64,000 nt of DNA from Gonocerus acuteangulatus. Taxonomy: Eukaryota > Arthropoda > Insecta > Hemiptera > Coreidae. The stretch spans positions 86,499,536 to 86,563,535 of the forward strand of contig OX328126.1 of the NCBI GenBank assembly GCA_946811695.1, written 5' to 3'. The notes under the pieces were generated by a model that had not been told where the DNA came from, ran no database searches, and saw nothing but the letters and a program-made list of their open reading frames with translations. How positions within the stretch are numbered: position 1 is the first letter of the stretch; every line of letters begins with the position of its first letter. Shown here piece by piece: positions 46,294 to 59,284 of this stretch. The position numbers and the translations under genes are program-made.

Positions 46294-46777
46294 TGTAATA
46301 CCATCTTATTGCTAATTCGAATAAATTCATAATTTATTTGCGAATTTTTTTGTGAATAAATTTGTATTCACAAATTATAGTGTGAATAAATTTGTATTCA
46401 TATATTTTAATGTGAATTTTTTTGCAATCACTTCATTATTTGTGAATATTCTCATTTTTTGTGATTATTTACAATTTTTTCCATGAATTTATTTGTATTC
46501 ACAGGAAAATTTGCGACTAAAATTTTATTTGTATTTTTATATTTTATATACGTGAATAAAAATAAATTCGTATTCACACTTATGAATACGAATTTATTAA
46601 TATTCGTATGTACAAATATATGAAGTATGAATAAATTCGTATTTTTAGTTATAAATAAAATTATTCCCATCTCTGCTGAAGAGGCACCTGAGGTGTGAAA
46701 CATGTAGAGCAAGTAAAAATAAATGAATTGACTGAGTTCATTTTTTTTTATTGACCTTCCGCCTTAAAAATATTGGA

Positions 46778-47271
46778 TTATTTATTTTCTTTTTCTCGCT
46801 TAAAGTTTTTTAACCTTTATTTCTAACGGCTAACGTTTTCATTCACTGACACAGTGTTATCATGCAATTACTTCTACGTTTTTCAATGTTTTATGTGTCT
46901 TAGATCGTTTGTTTTGTTTTTCTTCTTATAATTCATTCCTTTAAATTACTTCAATTTATAGTTAAAAATTAGATGCATATGTAAGATCATATAAATGTAT
47001 AAGTGTATATAACTATTTATGTTTATGTGTATATAACTATTTATGTTTAAGTGTCTATAACTATGTATGTTATAGTGTACAACTATTTATAATACTCTTT
47101 TGTATTTATTTTAATTTTGTATGTATTTTAATTTTTCCGTTTTGATCATTGTACACTTTATAATTTGTACAGATTTGAAACAAATAAATATAAAAAAAAA
47201 ATGTACAATACTCTATGTATATGTATAATTCAAATGGCATAATGTCCTTACAATTGGAGGAATGTGTAAAA
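46778..47271. other. No recognisable gene
   Basis: AT-rich. 46990-47090 contains three short tandem variants of TATAACTATTTATGTTT. Nothing else. Confidence 0.45.
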
Positions 47272-47310
47272 AGTCCGACTCGCAGGAACTGCGTCATCTT
47301 AGCGCGGTTC

Positions 47311-47314
<4 letters not shown>

Positions 47315-47371
<57 letters not shown>

Positions 47372-47533
47372 GCACATCTTCATGTACGTCATTAGCGCCG
47401 ACATCCAGGGTGTAGCGAGAAATTTCACCAGCGAGCCGTGGGATGATAAAATTCCTGCCGGAGGTTGGGAATCGAACCCACCATCTCCCGCTTATGAATC
47501 CAAGGCGCTAGCCATTAGACCAGGGGAGACCCC
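47315..47533 (-). mobile_element. tRNA-derived SINE, family 1, copy C
   Basis: Poly(A) of 54 nt on the minus strand; intact B box. The tail hairpin is CGGCGC with GTGCTG, fully paired if two G-U pairs are allowed. It sits at the same site in element C as copy A does in element A, so the two are one ancestral insertion amplified with its host. Confidence 0.87.
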
Positions 47534-48607
47534 GGTTCCTGTTCATATCCCTATTCTCATTTGAAAAGCATAGAATAGGAACAGATAATATTTTCCTCGG
47601 CCTTTGTTCAAAGGGTTTTATGGCTATACCTGGGGTCAGGTCCGCAAGACCCTAGAATCCTCTTCTACCGGTACTTCATTTCATACGTTTCAATGAATTG
47701 GAAAATATCAAATATTTTCACACATTCCTGTGTTCTTTTACTATAGTAATAATTCTACAGATAAAATCAATTAAAAAATACAATAAAAAAACCAATAGCA
47801 TGAAGGCAATTGAAAATATTCAAAAGACGTCAACGAATCTTTTTCTCTTGGCAAGCTATATTTCTAACAATGAATTGTTTTTCTTATTTTGCCTAATCTG
47901 TTTTATTGTAAAATACATTATCCAACTATAAGCAATTAAAAAATAACAAGGAATAAAAACAGACAAAAAGAACAGTTCGAATAAGCAAAATCAATTACTT
48001 TAATGTTTTAAGCACTTATTTCTCCGATTGACATTGCCTAATCAAAACTTTCATCAGAACCTTTTTTGTAGAGCATTTAGTAAGCTTTCTAATGGTATTC
48101 TTTCGTTTACCAAGATTCTCAACCTTTTTCGAGATATTAAGGAAAATATACAAAGTTACCAAAACTTTTTAAGTCTGTTAATAAAATATTTTATTCTAAC
48201 CCTTCCTTAACTCCAAACGTAACCAAAATTTCAACATATTAGTTTTAATGAAAGTAGAACATGCAGAAAATGTTTCAACTGAATCCCATGATTCTAAGTA
48301 CCCAAACCAAAAACGGTATTCAAAAACTATTTTTCCAATTTTCTCGAAAACGGTTAAAGCTATCGCCTTGAAAATGGTTTCATTCGTTTTCCTAGCCCAA
48401 GAAGCCTATAAAAAGAGTACTTACAAGCTTATAAACTCAAAAACGTAAGCGTTACGTTTTTTTCTGCGCGAATTTCGCCCCAAACTCCATCTTCCAGTGG
48501 GCGGATTTTGCTGGTTAACGAACTTGACCTTTCATATTGGACGACTGATTTTTGTACCAAATTTCATCAAAATCGGACCATTCGTCTTCGACCTAGAGAG
48601 CGAACAG

Positions 48608-48712
<105 letters not shown>

Positions 48713-48850
48713 AATTTGAACCACCGTTATTTTCGGTCTCTAGGGGTTCTGAAACGCGAAATTTTCTTGTCGGCACTTCCGGATTGTTTCATTGTATCAA
48801 CCTTATAAGCGGGGTTCCTCCCTATGGGGGAGGGAGGAACCGCGCTAAAA

Positions 48851-49839
48851 TTATATTGAGTGAGTCGCCTTCCTAGTGAGTGCTCATGAATAAATAAATG
48901 GCCAAATAGTCCTTTAATAGTGACACTATCTTTTTTAAACATTATTGTATAAGTTTGTATGCATTATATATTTAATAAGGTCATCAATCTACTGGCTACC
49001 ATCGGAAAGTAAGTCAGTCAATTTGTAAGGAAAGATTACTACTAAGATGACCATAGCCATCTAGTGTTATTGATTTTTCTTTAATGATCCAACAAAAAGA
49101 TACTCTCTTTTTGTTGGGTTAATGAAACAGGAAATACAGAACAGGCGACACAGAAACACAATAATTATTAGACGGAGACTTCTTATCACATACCTAAACG
49201 AACTTTATTCCTATAGGATTCAGGAAAAAGTCCTAGTTTTATCACCAAATGTTAAAAAAACTAAAATAAAATAAAAAAACGAATGACACTAGGGAAACGG
49301 TACCGCGCTAAGATGACGCAGTTCCTGCGAGTCGGACTTGTCCTATCCTATAAGAGGACGTATAATAAAGCCTGCTTATTGATGGCATTCGCTATTGCTG
49401 TGATTATTTTTCTGGTTCATAAGAAATATCTATGAACTATTAATTAATCTGGATGAGAAGACTGAAGATATCGACAAAGCTATTCCCTTCAAAGGATGGT
49501 TCATCGAACCGAGCAGCCGACCGTAAGATTAGAATATTTACATATTCCTTCAGCTATAAATATAAACCTTCCTAATGTTCTACATTTATTCCTCGTGAAT
49601 CTTCGAAGTTGCAGAGAACTTTGGAAAAGGCCGATTCTAAACTGGTCTTGAATTTAAATTCTCACGTCAAGAACAGCCTTCCAGCCACTGGTTAGGAATT
49701 CCAGGACACTTCTCTCTCCTCCTTCAGTTCATCTCTTGGAGACATCTCATCTTTATTTCAAGATTTTATTGTAACACTCCTTTAACAAGTCTCGGCTCAA
49801 AGTTCACAAGAGTATAAAATAAAACTTAGACGCTGAAAA
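48851..49839. other. No gene; isolated terminus of the hairpin-ended family
   Basis: 49299-49338 (GGTACCGCGCTAAGATGACGC...GTCGGACT) is a lone 5' end of the TAAAA family on the minus strand. The remainder is unrecognised AT-rich sequence. Confidence 0.55.
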
Positions 49840-50279
49840 AAAGAAGGTTTTCCAGTGAACCTCTATCTTTGAAATGTATAAAAAACCTACTTTAGTTACT
49901 ACAGTATGTGAGGTAAGCGGCAAAAAAAAAGAAGGTTTTACAGTGAACCTCTATCTTTGAAATGTATAAAAAACCTACTTTAGTTACTACAGTATGTGAG
50001 GTAAGCGGCAAAAAAAAAGAAGGTTTTACAGTGAACCTCTATCTTTGAAATGTATAAAAAACCTACTTTAGTTACTACAGTATGTGAGGTAAGCGGCAAA
50101 AAAAAAGAAGGTTTTACAGTGAACCTCTATCTTTGAAATGTATAAAAAACCTACTTTAGTTACTACAGTATGTGAGGTAAGCGGCAAAAAAAAAGAAGGT
50201 TTTACAGTGAACCTCTATCTTTGAAATGTATAAAAAACCTACTTTAGTTACTACAGTATGTGAGGTAAGCGGCAAAAAA
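49840..50279 (+). repeat. 88-bp tandem repeat, 5 copies
   Basis: GAAGGTTTTACAGTGAACC recurs every 88 bp (for example 49931, 50019); the copies are almost identical and each begins with an A run. The last runs into a longer A tract (50273-50299). Confidence 0.95.
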
Positions 50280-50379
50280 AAAAAAAAAAAAAAAAAAAAG
50301 TTAAAATAAGAGACGACAACGAACGATCTGCAAACGTTTATAACCACGATTCCGTGTAATATTTATAAAAAACTAGGAG

Positions 50380-50565
50380 GCACACTGGCCGTGACTGTTA
50401 AGGTATGAGCACTTAACACTCAGAGTCCATGGGCCGTAGGTTCGATTCCCACTATGGGGTGATGGCTTTTCTTTAGACAAAAGAAAATGCATCAGCCCTA
50501 TCCTGCCTAGAGAAGGGTGGTAACCAATAGATAACCGGTCCTAATATTCTTAATTAATAATAATG
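50380..50565 (+). mobile_element. tRNA-derived SINE, family 2, copy B
   Basis: GGCCGTGACTGTTAAGG head, B box GGTTCGATTCC, TGATGGCTTTTCTTTAG, CTATCCTGCCTAGAGAAGGG and GATAACCGGTCC, then an AT-rich tail. More diverged than copies A and C. Confidence 0.82.
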
Positions 50566-50699
50566 TTTTTTTTTTAAAATAAATGTTTATTTAATAACCT
50601 TTAGGTTAAGTTAGTAACTAAGGGTTACTTCCTTACTAGATACGGAAAGAGCGAATCATTATTGGCACTTCCTAATAAATGCTAACATTCATTTTCACA

Positions 50700-51000
50700 G
50701 TTTTTAACCGCTGTTAGAGTAGACAGCTACTCCCCGTGAACAGTCACGGGACCGAAATCCCTTAAGCCTCCTGGGAAGGTCTTTAGGATGGGTCTGATGG
50801 GACATTCAGGATTTGGGTGGGATGACGATTTGGAATGGAACGTTAGGAAACGGGATTTTGCGAGGTCTTTTACTAAGGAAATATTTAGGTCGTTATGTAG
50901 GGTTTTGTTGGAGACACCAAAGGGAGCATTGACTATTGTACGAAGGATTTTGGATTGGAATGCTTGTACAATTTTGTGGTAATTAAAAAACACCAAACTG
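50700..51000 (-). pseudogene. Jockey-like reverse transcriptase C-terminal fragment
   Basis: The minus strand reads IVQAFQSKILRTIVNAPFGV, then LAKSRFLTFHSKSSSHPNPE near the end, the typical extreme C-terminus of jockey-clade ORF2. Only about 89 residues remain; 5'-truncated. Confidence 0.75.
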
Positions 51001-51346
51001 TTTGCTCATAATTTTCCCTCTAAATGATTAACAATATTTATAGAAAAACTATGTAAAATTGTCCTTTTGTAAACGTTCTGATTTTGAAATCACCTTTAAA
51101 GCTTTATCTTGCTCTCTTGAAAAGTACCGATTTGCATATTGGATAGTTTGACAATGTAGGGATTGAATACAAATCCTGTTTTATGAAACAGTTAAATAAT
51201 AAATGTGCTCATAGTGAATCTAGATGTTTTTACTTTATCTCAGTTGGTATTTTGACTTCATTTTAGTTTCCATCTAACTTGGTTGTTCCTTACTCGAGAC
51301 AGGTGTGTGGGAGGAAGAATCATAAAGATTCTTCTTGGATTTTAAG

Positions 51347-53228
<1,882 letters not shown>

Positions 53229-53760
53229 ATGAAGAATATCTCAAGATTTAGACTGTGCAGTTCAAATTTTGAGATATTCCTCACAGTGTATGAGACAGCC
53301 TTGAGGCCAGAGTTGAACTGTACAGTCCAATTGAATCAGATTGAAAAATCACATAGATTAACTGAACAGTCCAATGAGGCCGGAACTGTGCAGGCCAGAC
53401 TCAACTTGATTGGACAAAAGGATGTTATACTTTTAGTAGTACTACAACTGCTGGACTGTGCAGTCACCCCCTTGAGGTGTATTAACTTGATCTAATGAAG
53501 TCTAGCAACAATCAGTTTTACGATTCCTGTGGTTGTTTTTGACTGCACAGAAAGTGCGGATCTGCTGGCATTGTATATTCTGTCTTTGGCTAGTTTTTAC
53601 CGTGCCGATGCGACGGCGGGAGCGGCAACTGGGTGTGTTCGAGGCTTCTGTGCCGATGAGAGACTGGAGGCTTGTAGGGCTTGAGAGAAAGAAGAGGAAA
53701 GTCGCAGTTGTTTCCAATTCCAGTGCCAGCCTTGATTTATGGTCCAGTTATCTGTAATTC
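53229..53760 (+). other. Unrecognised region with small hairpin and two short open frames
   Basis: 53231-53277 can form a hairpin (GAATATCTCAA with TTGAGATATTC). Frames of 88 codons (53229-53495) and 74 codons (53533-53757) have no recognisable domain; the first is full of CTGTGCAGT/ACTGTACAGTCC variants, so it looks like repeat sequence. GC content is higher than in the flanks. I do not assign a function. Confidence 0.3.
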
Positions 53761-54138
53761 AGGATAGTTATTAGAGAGAGCGGTCGCATCGGGACTAATT
53801 TACAGGACAATCATTCAATGGAAGTTACACTCACCTCCAATTGCGCCAGTTCTTATGCGGCGTCTTTGCGCTCTCCGGCACTCCATATTGCGGGTCTGTC
53901 TTACTCTTAGCCAATTCACTAGAAATTTATATACTGTGGTTGGAACTAAATTATTCGTGGAATTTCTTTAACCCCACTAGGAGTATTTTCCTGCAATATT
54001 AGTTCCATTGATTCATAGACACATAACAATTTGATGTACAACTATCATCAGGAGTAAAACAAACAAATAGAATGACTATTATTTGAAACTGCAGAAATTA
54101 CATTAAATATACATGTAACTTGATGCCATAACTTTTGT

Positions 54139-54546
54139 TTTTTTTCCCCCGCTTCCCAGTTTATTAACAAAATCTTACTCCAGGCCAAACGTTTTAAAAC
54201 CTGGAGCCGGGATTAAATATACGCCTTATCCTACGCTCACATACTTGAAGGCACTGTGAAAGGTACAAAGGGATCGTTATCCTATTTAGTCTAAATCTAT
54301 TTAAATCTATCTACAAATCACTTAACCTAACTTAAACTAATATTAATATTTACAATATGTACATTAAGCTGCCTCTTCTACTAGGTCCAGGATCCGCCTG
54401 ATGCTGCCCTGCCATCTCTGGAGTAGCAGAGGGGGTGTCAAGTCTCTGATGAGGGGGTTGATACAGTACCGGAGGCCGTCATAGAATTTGATATGACGCC
54501 TCCGTATGAAGTCTTGAACTGCTGGCAGCTGCAGCTCATCGCGCTG
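54139..54546 (-). pseudogene. Jockey-like LINE 3' end
   Basis: The minus strand carries the same C-terminus as 18.1 kb (QDFIRRRHIKFYDGLRYCIN followed by PLIRDLTPPLLLQRWQG), a stop, a 3' UTR and a short A8 tail at 54139-54146. 5'-truncated to the last 65 or so codons, with the reading frame intact over that stretch. Confidence 0.8.
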
Positions 54547-54657
54547 TGTAAACTGAATATGACGCCGTTAATCGGTGCCATTCTCGATTTTATTTTATGA
54601 CTGGGAATGTTTTGATATTTGTTCATTTGAGTTTGGAAAAATCGTGTGTGCTAATAG

Positions 54658-54704
54658 GCAAATTTCAAGGTGCATAAAACACTTAATGCACCTTGAAATT
54701 TGCT
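54658..54704. repeat. Perfect 18-bp-stem hairpin
   Basis: GCAAATTTCAAGGTGCAT, a 10-nt spacer, then its exact complement. Lies at the outer edge of the foldback element's left arm. Confidence 0.85.
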
Positions 54705-55760
54705 ATAATGCGCCTCTTGGGTAGATAAGAAGATAAATATGTGTTGGATAGACTTACCGTTGGAACACCAGGTACTGCGCATAGGGAAAAGATGCAAAAA
54801 AAAGAAAAAAAAAATGGTTGGCCCCAGAAAAGTATTTTATTTAAAATCCAACAATATTTATTGTAAAATTAAGGCAATTTTACAATGAATAATAAATAAG
54901 GCGGACACGTTCAAGGGGGTTAACATGTAAAAAAAAAAACGAAGTAGTTTTGTTTTTAAAATATTAAATGAAGTGCTTTATTCGCGCTGTGATTTAAACA
55001 CCGTCTTCAATAAACATAATGGAAACCCGATGGCCGCGGGGGTTAAGGCATGAGCACATAACACTCCGTGCCAAAGGTCGTGGGTTCGCTAGGGGTGGTG
55101 GCTTTTCTTTCGAAAAAAGAAAAGGCATCACCTCTATCCTGGCTAGAAAAGGGTGGTAACCTATAGATAACCCGTCCTAAATTCGTAGTTAATAATAAAT
55201 GGACGTTAAAATTTAAATAATAATAATAAACATGATTGAAAATAATTACAAAAGGGCAGACCCTTTTTGTGGGGTTATCAGCAAACATGAAAATAAATAT
55301 TGCCTATGATAGATTCATTTTTTTTTTCCTACCCTCCCAAAAAAAAAAATACCTGATTGCGGTGAACAACCACAACTGCCCCAATGATCGGTGTTTGTTG
55401 ATAATTAAGCCTCTCAAAAAGTATTTGCCCTTTTGTAATTATATTAATTATGTTTATTGCAGACGGTGTTTAAATCGCAGCTTGAATAAAACAATTCAGT
55501 TAATTAAGTGTTAAAAAAAATACTGTTTTTTTTTTACATGTTAACCCCCTTAAAAGTGGATGCCTTAGTTATTATTCATTGTAAAACTTCCTTTGTTTCA
55601 CATTAAAGTTCGTTGGCTTCTGAATTACACATTTTTCTTGGGCGAACCATATTTTTTTGCACCTTTCCCCTGTATTTCTAGCCAACACATAGTTACCTTC
55701 TCATCTACCCAAGACATGCACTAAAGCAAAATTATAAGGCGCATAAAACACTTCATGAAA
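54676..55760. mobile_element. Large foldback element with SINE in the spacer
   Basis: 54676-55020 aligns with the reverse complement of 55440-55760. Shared blocks are CTTGGGTAGAT, TATGTGTTGG, GGGGTTAACATGTAAAAAAAA and TTTAAACACCGTCT...AATAAACATAAT. Arms are about 330 bp at roughly 75-80 percent identity. Between them are a family 2 SINE and about 200 bp of other sequence. No transposase. Confidence 0.85.
55018..55224 (+). mobile_element. tRNA-derived SINE, family 2, copy C (B box deleted)
   Basis: Same order as copy A, but a 7-bp deletion removes ATTCCCA from the B box region, leaving GGGTTCGCTAGGGG. AATAAACAT occurs on both sides (55009-55017, 55225-55233), a TSD of at least 9 bp. It ends in AAATAATAATAATAAA. 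Confidence 0.88.
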
Positions 55761-55786
55761 CGTGCGTTTCTGGCTCTCCGGCTATA

Positions 55787-56022
55787 TCGCACTAGTATTT
55801 CTAAAGTGACAACTCAAAAATTGGTTTTATTCAGACCGTCATAGTTAGGACTATGAAATACGTGGTAAATATATCTTTCTCACCGTCAAAACTGTATGTA
55901 CCTAGATTCAGAGCTTGTACAAGAGAGGGCACTTGTGTCACCCTTCCAGTCAACGCTAAGCACACTTTGAGCACTCAGTTGAGTTTTATTTTGAGTTATG
56001 TCTCTTTAGAAATACTAGTGCG
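55787..56022. mobile_element. MITE with about 36-bp terminal inverted repeats
   Basis: CGCACTAGTATTTCTAAAG plus GACAACTCAAAA at the left, and TTTTGAGTTATGTCTC plus TTTAGAAATACTAGTGCG at the right, are inverse with one or two gaps. A 74-codon frame across it has no recognisable domain. Confidence 0.75.
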
Positions 56023-56921
56023 GTGTATTCGTACCATAGAATACGCTCATTATCGCCAAAAGGGGTTCCTCCATTGATAACTATTCGGACGAACGAATTG
56101 AATAGATCAGTCTACATATTCATTGAGAACATTGGTTCAATTCATGCGAAGCTTAGCCATTCATTCACAGCTTCGCTATTATCGTGCTATGGATTGGAAC
56201 ACCCCACGTTATGCCGTTCTGGTTTCATTGGTGAATGCCTTTATACTGGTCGGAGTGTAGTTCTGTCAATTGCGTAATTATCCAAAATATCCAACATTTC
56301 AATTTAATGTTTCAAAACTAAACCTTTTTTATTATAATAAACTTTTTGAACAGTAATATCGGTTTGAAAAAGACATTTGTGGACATTAAAAGTACATTAG
56401 CCTTAAACGAATTTTATGTTGAATTCAATAAAGTAAAGTAACGTTAAAAAATAATGTGTACAAACATAGAAAATTGGAATTCTTTTCTCCAAAAAATACA
56501 ATTCTTCAAACGACGATTTAATACAGCATATCTCTTGAAAAAGTAGAGATAGAAACATGAAGTTGGGAGTATTAAACTACATTTCTGGTCGAGGTTCACC
56601 CACTTAACTATTGTCATTTTCTTGCCATACACTCTGAATGCAAAGTTTCGAAAGTGAAAATAACGCATTTTTTATTTTCAATCAGTATAGATTGGCTGTT
56701 GGACTGACTCTCGAAAATGAAGGAAAAATAATTACCAATTACAGAAGATTCAACTAAGGAATGTGCATTAACTCTAATTAAAATATATAACGGTATAAAA
56801 TATACATTATTATATATGGCGAACATGTGAATCGCCAAAGTTGCGAAGCCTAGTAAAATATATATAAAATCATCTATAAAATACCAACCACTTTTCACAT
56901 TTGATACTTTACATTTTAATC
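56023..56921. other. No recognisable gene
   Basis: AT-rich. TCGCCAAAGTTGCGAAGCCT near 56832 also occurs inverted near 38857 in element B, a hint of a shared small repeat. Confidence 0.4.
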
Positions 56922-57172
56922 GGTGATATGTGTGTAGTAGCACTTATGTAAATTAAACACATTTAATATTTATCGGTGATATGTGTGTAGTAACACTTAT
57001 GTAAATTTAACACATTTAATGTTTATCGGTGATATGTGTGTAGTAGCACTTATGTAAATTTAACACATTTAATATTTATCGGTGATATGTGTGTAGTAGC
57101 ACTTATGTAAATTTAACACATTTAATATTTATCGGTGATATGTGTGTAGTTGCACTTATGTAAATTTTTCTC
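56922..57172 (+). repeat. 53-bp tandem repeat, about 5 units
   Basis: GGTGATATGTGTGTAGTAG starts at 56922, 56975, 57028, 57081 and 57134, always 53 bp apart. Confidence 0.95.
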
Positions 57173-57497
57173 TATATATATATTTATTTATAGAATATTA
57201 CAATCTACAATTGAACTGTACTTTGTAATTTGATGTTAGTTACTTGACCACGCCTCAGGTGTCCCCAGTTGTCAGCCGAATACCTTCCTTAGGAAGGATT
57301 CTAGGATGATCTGGAGTTACCTTACGCCATCCAACCACACCCTGCGAATAGCAGGGAGGATTGGAGGCGAATGAGGCATGGCCTGTGATATCATGAGGAG
57401 AGAAAATATACATCGATATCACTCTCACTTATTATAATTTCACTGATTTTTTTACTCCACGACACTACACTACCTTAGTAGATCCCGGGGCCACTTT
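57173..57497. other. Unrelated insert between two related tandem arrays
   Basis: About 320 bp with no repeat monomers, higher GC in the middle (CCTCAGGTGTCCCCAGTTGTC, CACACCCTGCGAATAGCAGG), bounded by array sequence on both sides. Possibly an inserted mobile element. No TSD or hairpin was established. Confidence 0.5.
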
Positions 57498-57945
57498 CTA
57501 ACTTATGTAAATTAAACACATTTATATTTATGGTGATATGTGTGTAGTAGCACTTATGTACATTAAACACATTTATATTTATGATGATATGTGTGTAGTA
57601 GCACTTAAGTACATTAAACACATTTATATTTATGATGATATGTGTGTAGTAGCACTTAAGTACATTAAACACATTTATATTTATGGTTATATGTGTGTAG
57701 TAGCACTTATGTAAGTTAAACACATTTATATTTATGGTGATATGTGTGTAGTAGCACTTATGTAAGTTAAACACATTTATATTTATGGTGATATGTGTGT
57801 AGTAGCACTTATGTAAATTAAACACATTTATATTTATGGTTATATGTGTGTAGTAGCACTTATGTAAATTAAACACATTTATATTTATGGTGATATGTGT
57901 GTAGTAGCAGTTATGTAAATTAAACACATTTATATTTATGTATAT
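57498..57945 (+). repeat. 51-bp tandem repeat, about 9 units
   Basis: Monomer closely related to the 53-bp array (TGTGTGTAGTAGCACTTATG) but with ATTTATATTTATGG instead of ATTTAATATTTATCGG. A minus-strand frame of 158 codons repeats a 17-residue unit because 51 is divisible by 3; it is not a gene. Confidence 0.93.
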
Positions 57946-59284
57946 AAACACATATTAACAAAAAACTGGACAATGAAAAGTGGTAGTGATGTATCTTTAA
58001 AAATTGAAATTTCATTATTTGAAGTGGCGACCCCAAGGTGTGCCCTGGTGAAATCACACAGGGTGTTGTTTAGGAGCTGGTGATGTAGAAGATGATGATC
58101 CGTGCTATTTTGATAAGTGATTTATTTATTGACTTTTATAATGATTAATTTGCACTAAGCTCCATTAGTCATTATTTTTCAATTAATGTGTTTCGAAGCT
58201 AACTAGCTATGGTTTTTATGGAGGTTCGTTTCTTAAATCTCAATTTTAATTTGGAAAAAGAAGTTAGGTTAATTTTTGTCGTAAGAACTTTTATTTCATT
58301 TGATTTTGTATGTTTTATTCATATTTTTTGTATTGGCTTCTTCTGAGCTAAGTTCAAATACACATCAACAATTGGTGACCCCGAAGATGAAATGACGAAA
58401 GGACAACCGCTCTGGTATCTGATGGAATGTTTGTAGAGACAAAAACCAAACAATATGATTGAATTACTCGGCGATGGAAGAAAATATGTAAATATAATAT
58501 TGAACTACCTCAAGAAGACCAACTAACAGAAGAGATTATAACACAAGCAGTAATAAAAATATTCAGCATTTATTATATCATTTCTTTCTTTACTACAGTT
58601 GGTAGAAAAGCATATAAGATTAGTGGAATATGACTTGTTGAAATAGGCCTTCAATCATTGTTATTGAATGGAGGATTGGGATGATGGGACCTCCAGTTGA
58701 AGGAAGATGGATAGAAGGGATCAATAGTTTGATTGAATTACCACCTCTCGGATTGAGTGGCCCTAAGAAGGGCCGTAGAAACTATATCTGTTGCGCTAAT
58801 AGTTGCTCCTTTCTTCTCCTGATACTCAGCTGAGTTGCTATTCGATACTTCTTAAAGGGAGCTAAAAGTGATGGAGAGGTCAGTCTCCTCTTGCTTTCTG
58901 CATTGCATCAAACCTTTTCAAAGTCTTACCTGTATTTAAAATGTTACAAAATATAAGTCGGAAAGTTATAAATATCTAAAAAATATAGTTTAGTTTTTAA
59001 TTTCAAGAATGAGTTCATAAAACTAAAAATTTGCAATCACTTTAATATAATTTAAAAATTGAAATTCTGTATTGCGGTGTCTTGTTCAATCCTAGCAGCA
59101 AAATAATTATGCATTTATTGAAGTGTAAGTTTTGGTGGCTCGTTCACAGCACGGTCACCTGTGACCGGATGTACTCCTGTCACCAGCTGAGCAAGGTGAA
59201 GCACTCCCTGATTACTACGATAAAGGTTTTCGGAGAACCGATAACTCGTTGAGACTGGAGGGAGACTCACAAGACCTCACCCGG
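57946..59284. other. No recognisable gene
   Basis: AT-rich. TTGGTGACCCCGAAGATG near 58373 resembles the sequence that follows the left LTR in some gypsy-like elements, but no second LTR or polyprotein is present. Confidence 0.4.

Larger units (their letters stand above)
43349..46777. mobile_element. Large foldback element, entered by a LINE and containing a SINE
   Basis: The left arm (43349-43368, continuing after the LINE at 45505-46085) is the approximate inverse of 46309-46777. Both outer ends read CAATATTTTTCAGGCGGAAGGTC or its complement. Arms of about 450-600 bp are rich in AATAAATTCGTATTCAC motifs. The left arm holds about 135 bp (GAGCCAAAAACGC...) absent from the right. The spacer 46086-46308 holds a poly(A)-tailed SINE-like unit. 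No transposase. Confidence 0.8.

Noticed and set aside
49070..49130. Small hairpin CCAACAAAAAG...CTTTTTGTTGG
   Set aside because: An 11-bp stem in AT-rich DNA without flanking structure; too common to interpret.
57475..57951. 158-codon repetitive minus-strand frame
   Set aside because: It is the 51-bp tandem repeat read in one frame; not a gene.
58370..58395. Gypsy-like LTR/primer-binding region (TTGGTGACCCCGAAG)
   Set aside because: Only one short motif; no paired LTR and no gag or pol remnant nearby.
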